NCBI RefSeq assembly: GCF_027270735.1
Contig: NZ_JAPWIJ010000002.1
Span: forward strand, 62,001 to 126,000
Length of the DNA: 64,000 bases
Direction of reading: 5' to 3'
Source: Rhodococcus ruber
GTDB lineage: Bacteria; Actinomycetota; Actinomycetes; Mycobacteriales; Mycobacteriaceae
Shown here: positions 36,842-46,623 of the stretch, in pieces
How positions within the stretch are numbered: position 1 is the stretch's first letter
How the letters are laid out: the number at the start of each line of letters is the position of its first letter
Program-made: the position numbers and the translations under genes
Notes under the pieces: generated by a model
Told to the model about the DNA's origin: nothing
Database searches by the model: none
What the model saw: only the letters and a program-made list of their open reading frames with translations

Positions 36842-38878
36842 TTATTGCGTGAGGTCGTAGAACGTCACGTTGTCGACCGTGGTCGCGGTGAAGTTATCGG
36901 TGACCCAGGCCGAGATCGCGGCCGAGGTACCCGACTCCATCCCCGGCATCCCGCCGCCGCCGATGAAGTAGTGGATCTGTCCGTCGGCGACGTACTGCTG
37001 GAACTCGGCGAGGGTCGGCGACGGGTCGGTGCCGTTGAACCCGCCGACGGGCATGACGGGGTCTTCGGTGGCCAATTGGTAGCCTGCCGCGGTGTTGGAT
37101 CCGATAGCCGCTGCCACCCAGGTGTAGGAGCCTGCGTCCTGCTCGAGCATCGCAGTGATCGCCGCGGTCGGAGTGCTGCCTTCGAGCAGACCACCCATAC
37201 CGCCGCCCATACCTCGTCCGGTACCGCCCGTCTCGGAACCACCGTCGGTACCGGGCAACTGCCCGGCCTGACCGGGGAATCCCGCCGGTAACTGCATCCC
37301 TGCGGGCAACTGCATTCCACCCGGTAGACCACCCTGACCGCGGCGACCCTCACCCATACCGCCGAATCCGCGCATCCCGGTGTTCGGACCGGCCGAGACG
37401 ATGGACCCCGAGTGCGGTGTCCCGATCGTGTCGACTGCGTAGGCCGTCGGCCCGGCAAGTCCGGCGAACATCACCGCCAGGATCGACGCCGCCGCCAGCC
37501 TGCCTCGGGTCAGCGCGGGAACGAGCAGCGCCACGGCCGCCAGAATTCCCACGACGACAATCGCCCACTTCAGCCACGGCAGAAAACTCTCACTGCGGCG
37601 CAGCAGCACCCACGCCATCGCCACGGTCGACGCCACCGCGACGGCCATCGCGATCCGTACCCAGTACGTGTCGCGTCGCCGCCACAACATCACACTGCCG
37701 ATGCCGACGACAGCAGCGATCGCGGGCGAGAGCGCAACGGTGTAGTACGAGTGGAAGATTCCGGCCATGAAGCTGAACGTCAGCCCGGTGACGAGCAACC
37801 AGGACCCACAGACGATCAGCGAGGCTCGTTGCCCGTCGGTGCGAGGTGCTCTGCCGCGCAACACGAGTCCGACAACCAGCAGAATCAGCGCAGCCGGGAT
37901 GAGCCAGGCGATCTGGCCGCCCTGGGAGGCATCGAACATTCGGAAGATGCCGGTCTCTCCCCAAATTCCGCCGGGCATCCCGCCGGCCATGCCGCCGGGC
38001 ATGTCCGCTCCCATCCCGCCTCGCCCAGGGGTGACGCTTCCGGTCTCGTCGCCGCTGAGGCGACCGAATCCGTTGTAGCCGAGCGTGAGTTCGAGGATCG
38101 AATTGTTCTGTGAACCGCCGACCCACGGCCGAGACGACGCCGGCCAGAATTCCACGATCAGCAGCCACCATCCGGCCGAGACGATCATCGCGCCGAGTGC
38201 ACCGAAGAGCTGAAGCACTCGGGTCAGGAATTTCGGTGGCCCGGCAATCAGGTAGGTCAGCGCCAGTGGTGGCACGACGAGCATCACCTGGAGCTGCTTG
38301 GTGAGGAAGCCGAATCCGACGAACATGCCGGTGATCAACAGCCACTTGGTCTTTCCGGTCTCGACGCCTCGCAGCAGCGCCCAGACCGATGCGATCATCA
38401 GCAGCACAAGCAACGCATCGGGGTTGTTGAACCGGAACATCAGTGCGGCAACCGGAGTCACAGCCAGCACCAAGCCTGCGAGCAGACCGGCCGCTCCGCC
38501 GAAGCGTCTCTTGACGGTGGCACGGAGCAGTGCCACCGAGGCTATTCCGAGGAGTGCTTGCGGCACCAGCATCGCCCAGGAGTTGAGCCCGAAGATGCGC
38601 ACCGACAACGACATCAACCACAGAGACATCGGGGGCTTGTCGACCGTGATCGAGTTGGCGGCGTCGGAGGATCCGAAGAAGAAGGCTTTCCACGATACCG
38701 AACCGGCCTGTATCGCAGCGGAATAGAACGAGTTGGCCCAACCGGAGGCACCGAGGCCCCAGATGTAGGCGACGCCGGTTCCGACGAGCAACGCAACCAG
38801 CCCGGCCCATTCCCACCGCGGGGACGTCACGGGGGCCGACGGCGCAGCCTCGGAGGGCCGCTCGATCGTCGTCGTCAC
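36842..38878 (-). CDS. Membrane glycosyltransferase, family 39 (ArnT/PMT-like)
   Basis: This 678-residue polytopic protein resembles GT39/ArnT-type enzymes that move a sugar from a polyprenyl-phosphate carrier to an acceptor outside the membrane. An N-terminal loop has the acidic and DKPP motifs (SSDAANSITVDKPPMSLW, about residues 70-87), followed by about 11 transmembrane helices and RFNNPDALL. Two Gly/Met/Pro-rich stretches (about residues 285-310 and 500-560, with GGMGADMPGG- and GGMQLPAGMQ-type repeats) flank the last helices and an extracytoplasmic C-terminal domain. The start overlaps the stop of the GT2/GtrA gene, which should supply the polyprenyl-linked sugar. The sugar and acceptor are unknown. 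Confidence 0.85.
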   Translation of the reverse strand: MTTTIERPSEAAPSAPVTSPRWEWAGLVALLVGTGVAYIWGLGASGWANSFYSAAIQAGSVSWKAFFFGSSDAANSITVDKPPMSLWLMSLSVRIFGLNSWAMLVPQALLGIASVALLRATVKRRFGGAAGLLAGLVLAVTPVAALMFRFNNPDALLVLLMIASVWALLRGVETGKTKWLLITGMFVGFGFLTKQLQVMLVVPPLALTYLIAGPPKFLTRVLQLFGALGAMIVSAGWWLLIVEFWPASSRPWVGGSQNNSILELTLGYNGFGRLSGDETGSVTPGRGGMGADMPGGMAGGMPGGIWGETGIFRMFDASQGGQIAWLIPAALILLVVGLVLRGRAPRTDGQRASLIVCGSWLLVTGLTFSFMAGIFHSYYTVALSPAIAAVVGIGSVMLWRRRDTYWVRIAMAVAVASTVAMAWVLLRRSESFLPWLKWAIVVVGILAAVALLVPALTRGRLAAASILAVMFAGLAGPTAYAVDTIGTPHSGSIVSAGPNTGMRGFGGMGEGRRGQGGLPGGMQLPAGMQLPAGFPGQAGQLPGTDGGSETGGTGRGMGGGMGGLLEGSTPTAAITAMLEQDAGSYTWVAAAIGSNTAAGYQLATEDPVMPVGGFNGTDPSPTLAEFQQYVADGQIHYFIGGGGMPGMESGTSAAISAWVTDNFTATTVDNVTFYDLTQ

Positions 38879-40131
38879 CGGCTGTTCTCCGATGCTGTCG
38901 ACTGCGCGACGACAGACTCGGAGCTACCGAAGACCCACCGCAAAGCGACGAATCGGCACACGGTGGCTACGAGATTGGCGACAACGAGGACCGCCAGTTC
39001 GACGTGCCGGGACACATCGGGAACCCAGGCGTGCAACACGGCCAGCGACCCACTGGTCACCAGCAGCGCGAAGCCGAAGATCACCAATCCCTGGAGTTGA
39101 TGCTTACCGGCACCCTCGGACCCCCGGACGCCGAAGGTGAAGGCGCGGTTGGCCGCTGTGTTGAGTACGGCTGTGATCAACAGCCCGAAGAAGTTCGCTG
39201 CCTGTGCGCCGATCAGCGAGTGCAGCATGAGATAGAGCAGTGCGTAGGCGATGGTGCTGGCGACGCCGATGATGCCGAATCGCACCATCTGGCTGATCAT
39301 TCCGTGCGGCACACCGGGCACGAGCGGCTCCCGTCCCAGGCTTCGACGTAGTTCGGCGACCGGCAGCACACCGGTTGCGAGGGCGCGGCCGACGCGCCAG
39401 CATCCCTGCAGGTCCTTGACTGCGGTGTCGACGATGTTGACGCTGCTGTTCGGATCGTCGACCCAGTCGACGGGCACCTCGTGAATGCGCAGGCCCACTT
39501 TCTCTGCGATGACGAGCAATTCGGTGTCGAAGAACCATCCGGTGTCTTCGACCAGCGGGAGCAACTGCCGCGCGACATCGGCACGCATGGCCTTGAAGCC
39601 ACACTGCGCGTCCGAAAATCGTGTGCGCAGCGAGGTGCGCAGGATGAGATTGTAACTGCGCGAGATGAATTCACGTTTGGCACCACGGACCACCCGGGAC
39701 GATCGGTTCAGCCGCGATCCGATGGCGAGGTCCGAGTGGCCGGACATCAGGGGTGCGATGAGCGGCATCAGAGCGTTGAGGTCGGTCGAGAGATCGACGT
39801 CCATGTAGGCCACGACATCGGCGTCCGAGGCCAGCCACACGGCTTTGAGCGCCCGACCGCGTCCCTTCTCGTCCAGGTGATGGACCTGAACTCCGTCGAT
39901 CTCGTCGGCGAGTCGATGCGCGACGGCGAGGGTTCCGTCGGTGCTGGCATTGTCGGCAATCGTGATTCGAGACCGGAACGGGATTCGGTCCTCGAGGTGC
40001 TCGTGCAGACGACGAATGCACTGTTCGAGATCGGCTTCTTCGTTGTAGACCGGAATGACCACCTCGAGAGTGGCAGTGGCGTTCGAGCCGGGCCGCTGGC
40101 CTGCTGCTCGTGCGAGGGAATTCGTTGTCAT
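38875..40131 (-). CDS. GT2 glycosyltransferase fused to a GtrA-like membrane domain
   Basis: Residues about 20-260 of this 418-residue protein form a GT-A fold of the dolichyl-phosphate sugar synthase type ([33 protein letters not shown] with the DxD-like motif, [11 protein letters not shown]). Residues about 285-410 form a four-helix GtrA-like domain, thought to flip or hold polyprenyl-linked sugars. The protein probably makes a polyprenyl-phosphate hexose and passes it to the GT39 enzyme encoded next. I chose ATG 40131 ([11 protein letters not shown]); an upstream start at 40164 adds eleven residues without a clear ribosome-binding site. The stop overlaps the next gene's start by four bases. 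Confidence 0.88.
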   Translation of the reverse strand: MTTNSLARAAGQRPGSNATATLEVVIPVYNEEADLEQCIRRLHEHLEDRIPFRSRITIADNASTDGTLAVAHRLADEIDGVQVHHLDEKGRGRALKAVWLASDADVVAYMDVDLSTDLNALMPLIAPLMSGHSDLAIGSRLNRSSRVVRGAKREFISRSYNLILRTSLRTRFSDAQCGFKAMRADVARQLLPLVEDTGWFFDTELLVIAEKVGLRIHEVPVDWVDDPNSSVNIVDTAVKDLQGCWRVGRALATGVLPVAELRRSLGREPLVPGVPHGMISQMVRFGIIGVASTIAYALLYLMLHSLIGAQAANFFGLLITAVLNTAANRAFTFGVRGSEGAGKHQLQGLVIFGFALLVTSGSLAVLHAWVPDVSRHVELAVLVVANLVATVCRFVALRWVFGSSESVVAQSTASENSR

Positions 40132-40200
40132 GTGGACCAGAATCGAGCCCGGAGCTGCACCCACCCTGCGACGAACCTGGCAATCGGCTGGGAGATGTGG

Positions 40201-40257
40201 CCGGGAGCGGAGCCTGCGGAGTGACCAATGTCCGGGAGCGGAGCCTGCGGAGCGACC
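40201..40257. repeat. Two 26-bp direct repeats
   Basis: CCGGGAGCGGAGCCTGCGG starts at both 40201 and 40232. Each unit runs 26 bases and ends with AGTGACC (first) or AGCGACC (second), differing at one base. A truncated third unit follows at about 40263. They lie in the divergent promoter gap between the GT2 gene (start 40131) and the HIT gene (start 40290). A third complete relative occurs inside the MFS gene at 42592-42617. Confidence 0.75.
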
Positions 40258-40289
40258 TGTGTTCGGGAGCAGTAAGGCATCCTGTTCCC

Positions 40290-40715
40290 ATGGCTTCCAT
40301 TTTCAGCAAGATCATCGCCGGCGAGATTCCGGGACGGTTCGTCTGGCAGGACGACGACGTGGTCGCGTTTCTGACGATTGCGCCGGTCACGCAGGGCCAC
40401 ACATTGGTGGTTCCGCGCGAGGAGATCGACCAGTGGCAGGACGTCGACGGTGCCGCGTTCGCCAAGGTCACTGCCGTCGCGCAGATCATCGGTCAGGCCG
40501 TCAGGACTGCGTTCGACGCTCCCCGAGCCGGCCTACTCATCGCCGGGCTCGAAGTACCGCACCTGCACCTGCATGTGTTCCCGGCGTACGACATGGGCAA
40601 CTTCGACATCTCGGGTGCCGACCCTGATCCGTCGGCCGAGTCACAGGACGAGGCCGCGGCCAAGCTCCGAACGGCACTGCGCAACCTCGGCCACGAGGCT
40701 CACGTCCCGAACTGA
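40290..40715 (+). CDS. HIT family protein (second in window)
   Basis: This 141-residue protein has the HIT fold with [20 protein letters not shown] at the start (residues 2-21) and the triad in [10 protein letters not shown] near residue 90. HIT proteins hydrolyse nucleoside phosphoramidates and related compounds; the partner substrate is unknown. ATG 40290 is used because it begins at the conserved N-terminus and because the open frame upstream runs through the repeat cluster. It converges with the HxlR gene with a ten-base gap. Confidence 0.9.
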   Translation: MASIFSKIIAGEIPGRFVWQDDDVVAFLTIAPVTQGHTLVVPREEIDQWQDVDGAAFAKVTAVAQIIGQAVRTAFDAPRAGLLIAGLEVPHLHLHVFPAYDMGNFDISGADPDPSAESQDEAAAKLRTALRNLGHEAHVPN

Positions 40716-40725
40716 CGCACCTCGC

Positions 40726-41250
40726 TCAGCGCAGAGGCGTCAGCAAGCGTCGACGCGTTCGCAGCTGCATCGACACGTCGTCGGATCGCGTGTCGGGGTC
40801 GTACCCGGGCCCGATGTCGGTGTCGATGTCGCGGGGCTCGGGCGCCACCCCGCATTCGGGGCACATACCCAGTTGCCCGAGATCGGTTCCGCAGTGCGCA
40901 TGGAGAAATCGTCGACGCTTTCCCGCGGGTTTCGCGGTCTGTGCCTCACCCCAATAGCTCAGGGCGAAGACGGCCGGCCACAGTGCTTCGAGGGCGGCCG
41001 TAGGAACGTAGTCGTCGTGTCCGCCTTCGAGGGCTCGGGCTTGCCGTTCGAGCAGCCCCGCGTCGACCAGCGCACCGAGGCGTTGGGCGAGAACTGCCTT
41101 GGAAATGTCGAGGTGAACCTGGAAATCGCCGAAGCGTCGGACGCCGAAGAAACAGTCGCGCACGATGAGCATGGTCCAGCGCTCGCCGACCAGCTCGAGA
41201 GCGCGAGCCAGGGAACAGTCCTGGCGGGCGTAGTCGATTCCTAGAGCCAT
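40726..41250 (-). CDS. HxlR family transcriptional regulator
   Basis: This 174-residue winged-helix protein begins MALGIDYARQDCSLARALEL with the Cys used by many HxlR proteins at residue 12, then GERWTMLIVRDCFFGVRRFGDF and ISKAVLAQRL as the DNA-binding part. The C-terminal part carries a small CGTDL...MCPECG pair of cysteines near residues 125-140, which could bind metal. The start is ATG 41250. It is divergent from the MFS transporter across 74 bases holding two direct TACAGT motifs (41261 and 41293), candidate operator half-sites. It probably controls the transporter. Confidence 0.88.
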   Translation of the reverse strand: MALGIDYARQDCSLARALELVGERWTMLIVRDCFFGVRRFGDFQVHLDISKAVLAQRLGALVDAGLLERQARALEGGHDDYVPTAALEALWPAVFALSYWGEAQTAKPAGKRRRFLHAHCGTDLGQLGMCPECGVAPEPRDIDTDIGPGYDPDTRSDDVSMQLRTRRRLLTPLR

Positions 41251-41324
41251 GAGGCAATCGTACAGTCTGTTGACCGAACCAAGTTGGGCGTTTACAGTTC
41301 GATCACCAGACCAAAGGGACAACG

Positions 41325-42740
41325 ATGACCGACAGCGCACTTTCGCCCACCAGCACCACGAACAGCACCCGAGCACTCTCCATCGCGGCCCTCGGCACTC
41401 TGCTCACTCTGATGGCGTTCACCGCCCCGCTCGCGACGATCAACAGCACCGCGGCAGATCTGATGTCCGACGCAGCGGGGCGCACCTGGATTCTCAGCTC
41501 GATGAGCATCGGTCTCGCCGCCGCACTGCTCACCACCGGGACCATCGCCGACGACTTCGGCCGTCGCCGCACCTTCGCACTCGGAGCCGCGGTATTGGCA
41601 GTCGGCACCCTGATCAGTGCCGTGTCTCCGAATACGCTGATCTTCGTACTGGCCCGCATCCTCCAGGGCCTCGGCGGCGCCGCAGTCATCGCATCGAGCC
41701 TGGGCATCATCGCCCACACTCACCCCGCAGGCCCCGTGCGCGCCAAGGCGAGCGGAGTCTGGGGCGCGAGCGTCGGTGCCGGCATTGCGCTCGGCCCGCT
41801 GCTGGCCGCCGTACTCGATCGCTGGGCGAGCTGGCGTGAGGCCTATGTGGTCCTCGCGATCGCCACGGTCGCACTGGCGGTCGCCGCGCACCTACTCGTC
41901 GAAGAATCCAGGTCCGACGCCCCGCGCGGGCTCGATCCGGTCGGCGCGCTGCTGTTGGCAACGGGCATCGCCGCGTTGCTGGCCGCGTTGGTCGAGGGCA
42001 GACAGGGCTGGACCGCCGTCACTCCCATCGTTCTCTTCGCCCTCGCCGCACTGTTGCTGGCCGCGTTCACGATCCTCGAATTGCGCAGTGCAACGGCGAT
42101 GCTGGATCTGACGCTCTTCAGGCATCCACCTTTCCTCGCAGCGACGGTCGCGGCACTGGCCACCGGTGGCGGGATCATCGCATTGATGTCGTATATGCCC
42201 GGATTCGTCGGCACCGCACTGGGAATCGATGCTCTCGGGGCAGCCCTGCTGCTGTTCGGATGGTCCGGTACGTCGGTCGTCACTGCCCTGCTGGCCCGCA
42301 GGATCCCTGCGTCGGTGAGCGGTCGGACGCAACTCGCCGTCGGTCTGGTGGGTGTCGCGATAGGAATGGTGATGGTATCGGGGTTGTCCGACAACGCATC
42401 CTGGTCCCGATTGCTTCCCGGCTTGCTCGTAGCGGGCATTGCCAGCGGAATACTCAATGCCGCTCTCGGTCGCGAGGCGGTGGCAAGCGTTCCCGCCGGC
42501 CGCGGCGGAATGGGCAGCGGAGCCAACAACACCGCGCGCTACGTCGGCTCCGCAATCGGCGTCACGGTGGTTGCGGTGGTGGCTGTTCCGGCCGGGAGTG
42601 GAGCCCGCGGAATGACCCAATCGATAAGCAATCACAGCGCAGCGGCATTGACGACGGGCTGGAACACAGCGGCCCTGGTGACTGCCGCGATCTCGGTTCT
42701 CGGGGCCGTGGTGGTGGCGTTCTCACGCACCCGGCGCTGA
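41325..42740 (+). CDS. MFS transporter, DHA2-like drug efflux family
   Basis: This 471-residue permease has about 14 hydrophobic helices and the MFS motif A-like region GTIADDFGRRRTFALG near residue 70 and motif C-like region GVWGASVGAGIALGPLLAAVL near residue 145. These place it with proton-driven multidrug exporters. The ligand is not predictable. It is divergent from the HxlR gene. Its 3' end overlaps the converging response-regulator gene by 18 bases. A copy of the 26-bp repeat lies within its coding region near the C-terminus. Confidence 0.88.
   Translation: MTDSALSPTSTTNSTRALSIAALGTLLTLMAFTAPLATINSTAADLMSDAAGRTWILSSMSIGLAAALLTTGTIADDFGRRRTFALGAAVLAVGTLISAVSPNTLIFVLARILQGLGGAAVIASSLGIIAHTHPAGPVRAKASGVWGASVGAGIALGPLLAAVLDRWASWREAYVVLAIATVALAVAAHLLVEESRSDAPRGLDPVGALLLATGIAALLAALVEGRQGWTAVTPIVLFALAALLLAAFTILELRSATAMLDLTLFRHPPFLAATVAALATGGGIIALMSYMPGFVGTALGIDALGAALLLFGWSGTSVVTALLARRIPASVSGRTQLAVGLVGVAIGMVMVSGLSDNASWSRLLPGLLVAGIASGILNAALGREAVASVPAGRGGMGSGANNTARYVGSAIGVTVVAVVAVPAGSGARGMTQSISNHSAAALTTGWNTAALVTAAISVLGAVVVAFSRTRR
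42592..42617. repeat. 26-bp repeat copy inside the MFS coding region
   Basis: The sequence differs from the 40201 repeat at three of 26 positions by my count (CCGGGAGTGGAGCCCGCGG, then AATGACC). It is in frame and encodes AGSGARGMT between the penultimate and last hydrophobic segments, so it could have been inserted without breaking the frame. Confidence 0.6.
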
Positions 42741-43379
42741 CGAGTACTCCTGCTCCGGCCTCCCGGTCGACCCGTAGCGCAGCTGCATCCGCAACCGTCC
42801 TTTGGAGACCAGGGTGGCCAGATAGCGTTGCGCGGTCGCCCGCGAAATCCCGATTGCCGCCGCGACTTCTCCGGCCGACATCGGCTCCGCCGTACCGCGC
42901 ACCGCGTCGAGCACCAGATCACGGGTGACCGACTGCGACGTCGGCAACGGTGCCGCAGCACGCGGGCGAAGGGCGTCGAGTCCTCCGTCGATGTCCGCCT
43001 GAGTCAGTTCTTCCGAGCGATCCAGCGCCCCGCGGTAAGTCAGGTATCCGGTGAGCCGGTCGACCAATGCCGACCGCGGAAACGGTTTGATCAGATACGT
43101 CCATGCGCCCGCGGTCATCGCCGATCGGACCGTCTGTTGATCCGCCGCGGCCGACAGCACCACCGCGTCGCACGGGAGTTCGCGGACCAGCTCGATACCG
43201 GACCCGTCCGGCAGATAGACGTCCACCAGAGCGAGGTCGAACGACTGTGCCGTCAGCAGCTCACGCGCTTGGGCGACACTGGTCGCCACCGCGGCCACCT
43301 CATAGTTGTCGAGCGAATTCACCAGTGCCGCATGCAGATCCGCCACCCTGAAATCGTCGTCGACGACGAGAACTCTCAT
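42723..43379 (-). CDS. Response regulator of the CitB/DcuR family
   Basis: This 218-residue protein has a receiver domain (residues 1-120: VLVVDDD acidic pair, phospho-acceptor Asp in LALVDVYLPDGSG near residue 53, Lys in YLIKPF near residue 102) and a C-terminal helix-turn-helix (MSAGEVAAAIGISRATAQRYL). The output domain is the type found with CitA/DcuS kinases, which sense citrate or C4-dicarboxylates. Its ATG overlaps the kinase stop by four bases. The likely target is the CitMHS transporter divergent from the kinase gene. Confidence 0.92.
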   Translation of the reverse strand: MRVLVVDDDFRVADLHAALVNSLDNYEVAAVATSVAQARELLTAQSFDLALVDVYLPDGSGIELVRELPCDAVVLSAAADQQTVRSAMTAGAWTYLIKPFPRSALVDRLTGYLTYRGALDRSEELTQADIDGGLDALRPRAAAPLPTSQSVTRDLVLDAVRGTAEPMSAGEVAAAIGISRATAQRYLATLVSKGRLRMQLRYGSTGRPEQEYSSAPGA

Positions 43380-45040
43380 TGCGTCACTTCCTGAATCAGT
43401 AGAGCGTCGGCAATCGTGGCGATGAACACCGCGCCCCCACGGTCGTTGTCCGCCGTGATCCGCCCACCGACGTCGGCCAGTGTCACGTCGCCGCCACGGG
43501 TACGCGCGATCTGTCGACTCAGTGCCAGTCCCACACCTCGACCACCGGGCGTGTCCGCTGTCGACTTGGTCGAGACACCCTCGACGAACACCTGCTCGGG
43601 TGTCAACGAAACGCCGTCACCCGAATCGACGACCACGATGTGTAGTGTCGAATCCTCTTGCACCAGTTCCACTTCCACCTCGGCAGGTCGCCGTGCCCCG
43701 AGCCGGGCCGCGTCGATCGCATTGTCGATCAGGTTTCCCAGCACAGTGGTGACATCCACCGGTCCGACCAGTTCGCCGCCGACCCAGGTGTTCTCCCCCA
43801 GTACCAGGCGCACACCACTTTCGCGGGCATGCGCGGCCTTGGCAGTGAGGAAGGAACGCAGATAGGCGTCGGACACGGCATCGATCCCCTCGACTGCTTC
43901 CGATCTCGGTCCCACACCCAGAATCTCGTCGATGTACTGCGACGCGCGGTCCGGGTGGCCTTCGTGCAGCAGTCCACTGACCAGATGCATGCGGTTCGCG
44001 AACTCGTGCCGCTGCGCGCGCAGCACTGCAGACATCGACTGCACGGCGTCGAGTTGGCGCGTCAGTGTCTCCACATCGGTTCGGTCACGCACGGTCAGCA
44101 CCGTACCGAGATCTCGATTGTCGCGCAGTACTTTTCGGGCGGCCGCAATCACCACGACCTCGTTCACGGCAGCCAGCACCGGTTCCGCCGTCGGCGATTC
44201 GATGACCTCGAGCAACCTGGGCGTCAGGCCGATGTCTTCGACACGCATCCCGGGCTTGCCGTCGATCGACAGCAGCGTGCGCGCCTCGTCGTTGACAACC
44301 GTGACGACGCCGTCGGGGTCGACGGCCACCACGCCTTCGCCGATGCCGTGCAGCACGGCCTCCTGCTCGCGTACGAGCTCGGCCAGTTCCTCGGGTTCGA
44401 GCCCGAGGGTGAGCCGCTTCCATCTGCGCGCCAACAGGATCGAGCCGAGCACACCCAACAGCAGCACGGCTCCGGTCACCAATGCGCCGTTGATCAGATC
44501 CTTCACCAGTTCGGTGCGCACGGCCGTCGTGGAGATGCCGACACTGACTTCGCCGATCACCACGTCACTCGAACCGAGCGCCAGCACAGGAACTTTGGCA
44601 CGAACGGAGTCACCCAGCGTGCCGCGCTCCTGCTCGACCACCTCGTTGCCCGCCAAAGCACCCGACGGATCGGTGCTCACCCGTTGCCCCAGGACGGTCG
44701 GATCGGGGTGCGCCAAACGTAGACCCCGATCGTCGGTGATCACGACGAACAGGGCATCGGTGCGTTCCCGCGCGCTTTCGCCCGCCCGTTGCAGCGCGCC
44801 GCCGGCCAACACGCCGGCCGGTGCAGCGTCGGTACCTGCGGTGTCTGCGGCCGAGAACTGCTCGACCAGCGAACGCACCTGCGGATCGGACGCCACCGTC
44901 CGCGCAACGGCCAACGCACGTTCGCCGTATTCCTCGCTCGCCTGTTCACCGCTGCTGATCGCGAACACCCCGAAGGCCACTGCCAGCGCTACCGCAACCA
45001 ACGCAGCCTGCAGCAACAGCACTTGAGTCCTCAATCGCAC
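43376..45040 (-). CDS. Sensor histidine kinase of the CitA/DcuS family
   Basis: This 554-residue kinase has an N-terminal helix (residues about 5-28), an extracytoplasmic PAS-like sensor (about 30-175), a second helix (about 180-205), a cytoplasmic PAS (about 215-320), and an H-box RAQRHEFANRMHLVSGLL with the phospho-acceptor His. The ATPase has NLIDNAIDAA and GRGVGLALSR. The HEFxNxxH arrangement is specific to the CitA/DcuS group. Together with the CitMHS gene 169 bases away it most likely senses external citrate or a related tricarboxylate. Confidence 0.92.
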   Translation of the reverse strand: MRLRTQVLLLQAALVAVALAVAFGVFAISSGEQASEEYGERALAVARTVASDPQVRSLVEQFSAADTAGTDAAPAGVLAGGALQRAGESARERTDALFVVITDDRGLRLAHPDPTVLGQRVSTDPSGALAGNEVVEQERGTLGDSVRAKVPVLALGSSDVVIGEVSVGISTTAVRTELVKDLINGALVTGAVLLLGVLGSILLARRWKRLTLGLEPEELAELVREQEAVLHGIGEGVVAVDPDGVVTVVNDEARTLLSIDGKPGMRVEDIGLTPRLLEVIESPTAEPVLAAVNEVVVIAAARKVLRDNRDLGTVLTVRDRTDVETLTRQLDAVQSMSAVLRAQRHEFANRMHLVSGLLHEGHPDRASQYIDEILGVGPRSEAVEGIDAVSDAYLRSFLTAKAAHARESGVRLVLGENTWVGGELVGPVDVTTVLGNLIDNAIDAARLGARRPAEVEVELVQEDSTLHIVVVDSGDGVSLTPEQVFVEGVSTKSTADTPGGRGVGLALSRQIARTRGGDVTLADVGGRITADNDRGGAVFIATIADALLIQEVTQ

Positions 45041-45209
45041 GTGCCAAGGCTAGAGCGCGAGCCGCTCGAGCACAATGCGCAAAAGGCTCTTTACGTTGCT
45101 TGCGCGGGTAGTGCGCACAACAGCGAACATGTGATGCCGGTTACGTAACTTCAGTCACAACACGTAGTCCAACCGGACCCACCTCACACATTTCGAGAAG
45201 GAGTGCACG

Positions 45210-46589
45210 ATGTTGGTGATACTCGGCTTCCTCATGGTAGCCGCCTTCATGTTCTTGATCTTGACCAAGAGAGCCACGCCCGTCGTCGCGCTCACCCTCG
45301 TTCCCGTCATCTTCGGCCTGTTGGCCGGTGCCGGGCTCGGCATCGGTGACATGATCACCGACGGCATCAAGTCCCTGGCCCCCACCGCGGCCCTGCTGTT
45401 CTTCGCCATCATCTTCTTCGGAATCATGATCGACGTCGGACTGTTCGACCCACTGGTGCGCGGCATCCTGCGTCTCGTGCGCAACGACCCGATGAAACTG
45501 GTTGTCGGAACTGCCATTCTGGCCATGGTCGTCTCGCTCGACGGTGACGGCTCGACGACATTCATCATCGTCACGTCCGCGCTGCTACCGCTGTACCTCA
45601 AACTCGGTGTCAGCCCGGTGATTCTGACTGTTGTCGCCGGCCTCGCCAACGGCACGATGAACATCATCCCGTGGGGCGGCCCGACGGTTCGCGCCGCATC
45701 CGCTCTCGGAATCTCACCCTCCGACGTCTTCGTTCCGATGGTTCCGTCCATGATCGTCGGCCTGATCATCGTGCTGCTGTTCGCCGTGCACCTGGGCATC
45801 ATGGAGCGTCGCCGTATCGGCAAGCTCATCTACGAGCCCGAGCTGGTCGCCTCCGGCGGCGGAAGTCTTCGCAAGGGCGGCAAGGGCGGCGGCGGAGCAG
45901 GAACAGGTGGATCGGCCGAGGGCGAATCGGGTCAGTTCTTCGACGGCCTCGATCCCAACCGCGACACCCTGCGCCCGAAGCTGCTGTGGTTCAACGCTGC
46001 TCTGACGGTCATCCTGCTCGTCATCCTGGTCATGGACATCCTGCCGATTCCGGTTCTGTTCATGATCGCTGCTTCCATCGCCCTGACGGTCAACTTCCCC
46101 AAGGTCAAGGAGCAGGGCGACGCGATCGCACGGCACTCGTCCTCCATCGTCTCCGTGGTCGCCATGGTGCTCGCCGCGGCAATCCTCACCGGCGTCTTCC
46201 AGGGCACCGGCATGGTCGAGGCCATGGCCGAGTGGCTGCTCAACGTCATCCCGTCCGGCATGGGCCCGTACCTGGCCGTCATCACCGGAATCCTGAGCAT
46301 CCCGCTGACGTTCTTCATGACCAACGACGCCTTCTACTTCGGCATCCTGCCGGTCCTGACCGAGACCGCGAGCAAGTACGGCATCGATCCGGTCGAGATG
46401 GCACGTGCCTCGATCACCGGCCAGCCCGTCCACCTGCAGAGTCCGCTGGTTCCGGCCATCCTGCTGCTGGTCACCCTTGCCGGAGTGTCGCTGGCCGATC
46501 ACCACAAGAAGGTGCTGTGGCGAGCGGTGGTCGTCTCCCTCGCCATGCTGGCCGTCGGAATCGTTCTCGGCCAGATCCCCTTCGGCTGA
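45210..46589 (+). CDS. CitMHS family citrate transporter
   Basis: This 459-residue permease of the CitMHS family imports citrate as a complex with a divalent metal, coupled to protons. It has about 12 helices, a GDGSTTFIIVTSALLPLYL region near residue 110, and a glycine-rich cytoplasmic loop (about residues 212-240) followed by NPNRDTLRPKLLWFN. The late NDAFYFGILPV block is typical of the family. The 169-base gap (45041-45209) to the divergent kinase holds a perfect palindrome GTTACGTAAC at 45140-45149, a candidate site for the response regulator. A GAAGGAG ribosome-binding site precedes the ATG. The universal stress protein gene follows by 34 bases. Confidence 0.93.
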   Translation: MLVILGFLMVAAFMFLILTKRATPVVALTLVPVIFGLLAGAGLGIGDMITDGIKSLAPTAALLFFAIIFFGIMIDVGLFDPLVRGILRLVRNDPMKLVVGTAILAMVVSLDGDGSTTFIIVTSALLPLYLKLGVSPVILTVVAGLANGTMNIIPWGGPTVRAASALGISPSDVFVPMVPSMIVGLIIVLLFAVHLGIMERRRIGKLIYEPELVASGGGSLRKGGKGGGGAGTGGSAEGESGQFFDGLDPNRDTLRPKLLWFNAALTVILLVILVMDILPIPVLFMIAASIALTVNFPKVKEQGDAIARHSSSIVSVVAMVLAAAILTGVFQGTGMVEAMAEWLLNVIPSGMGPYLAVITGILSIPLTFFMTNDAFYFGILPVLTETASKYGIDPVEMARASITGQPVHLQSPLVPAILLLVTLAGVSLADHHKKVLWRAVVVSLAMLAVGIVLGQIPFG

Positions 46590-46623
46590 TCCTCCACCCC
46601 ACCTTCCTGAAGGAGAAACCGTC

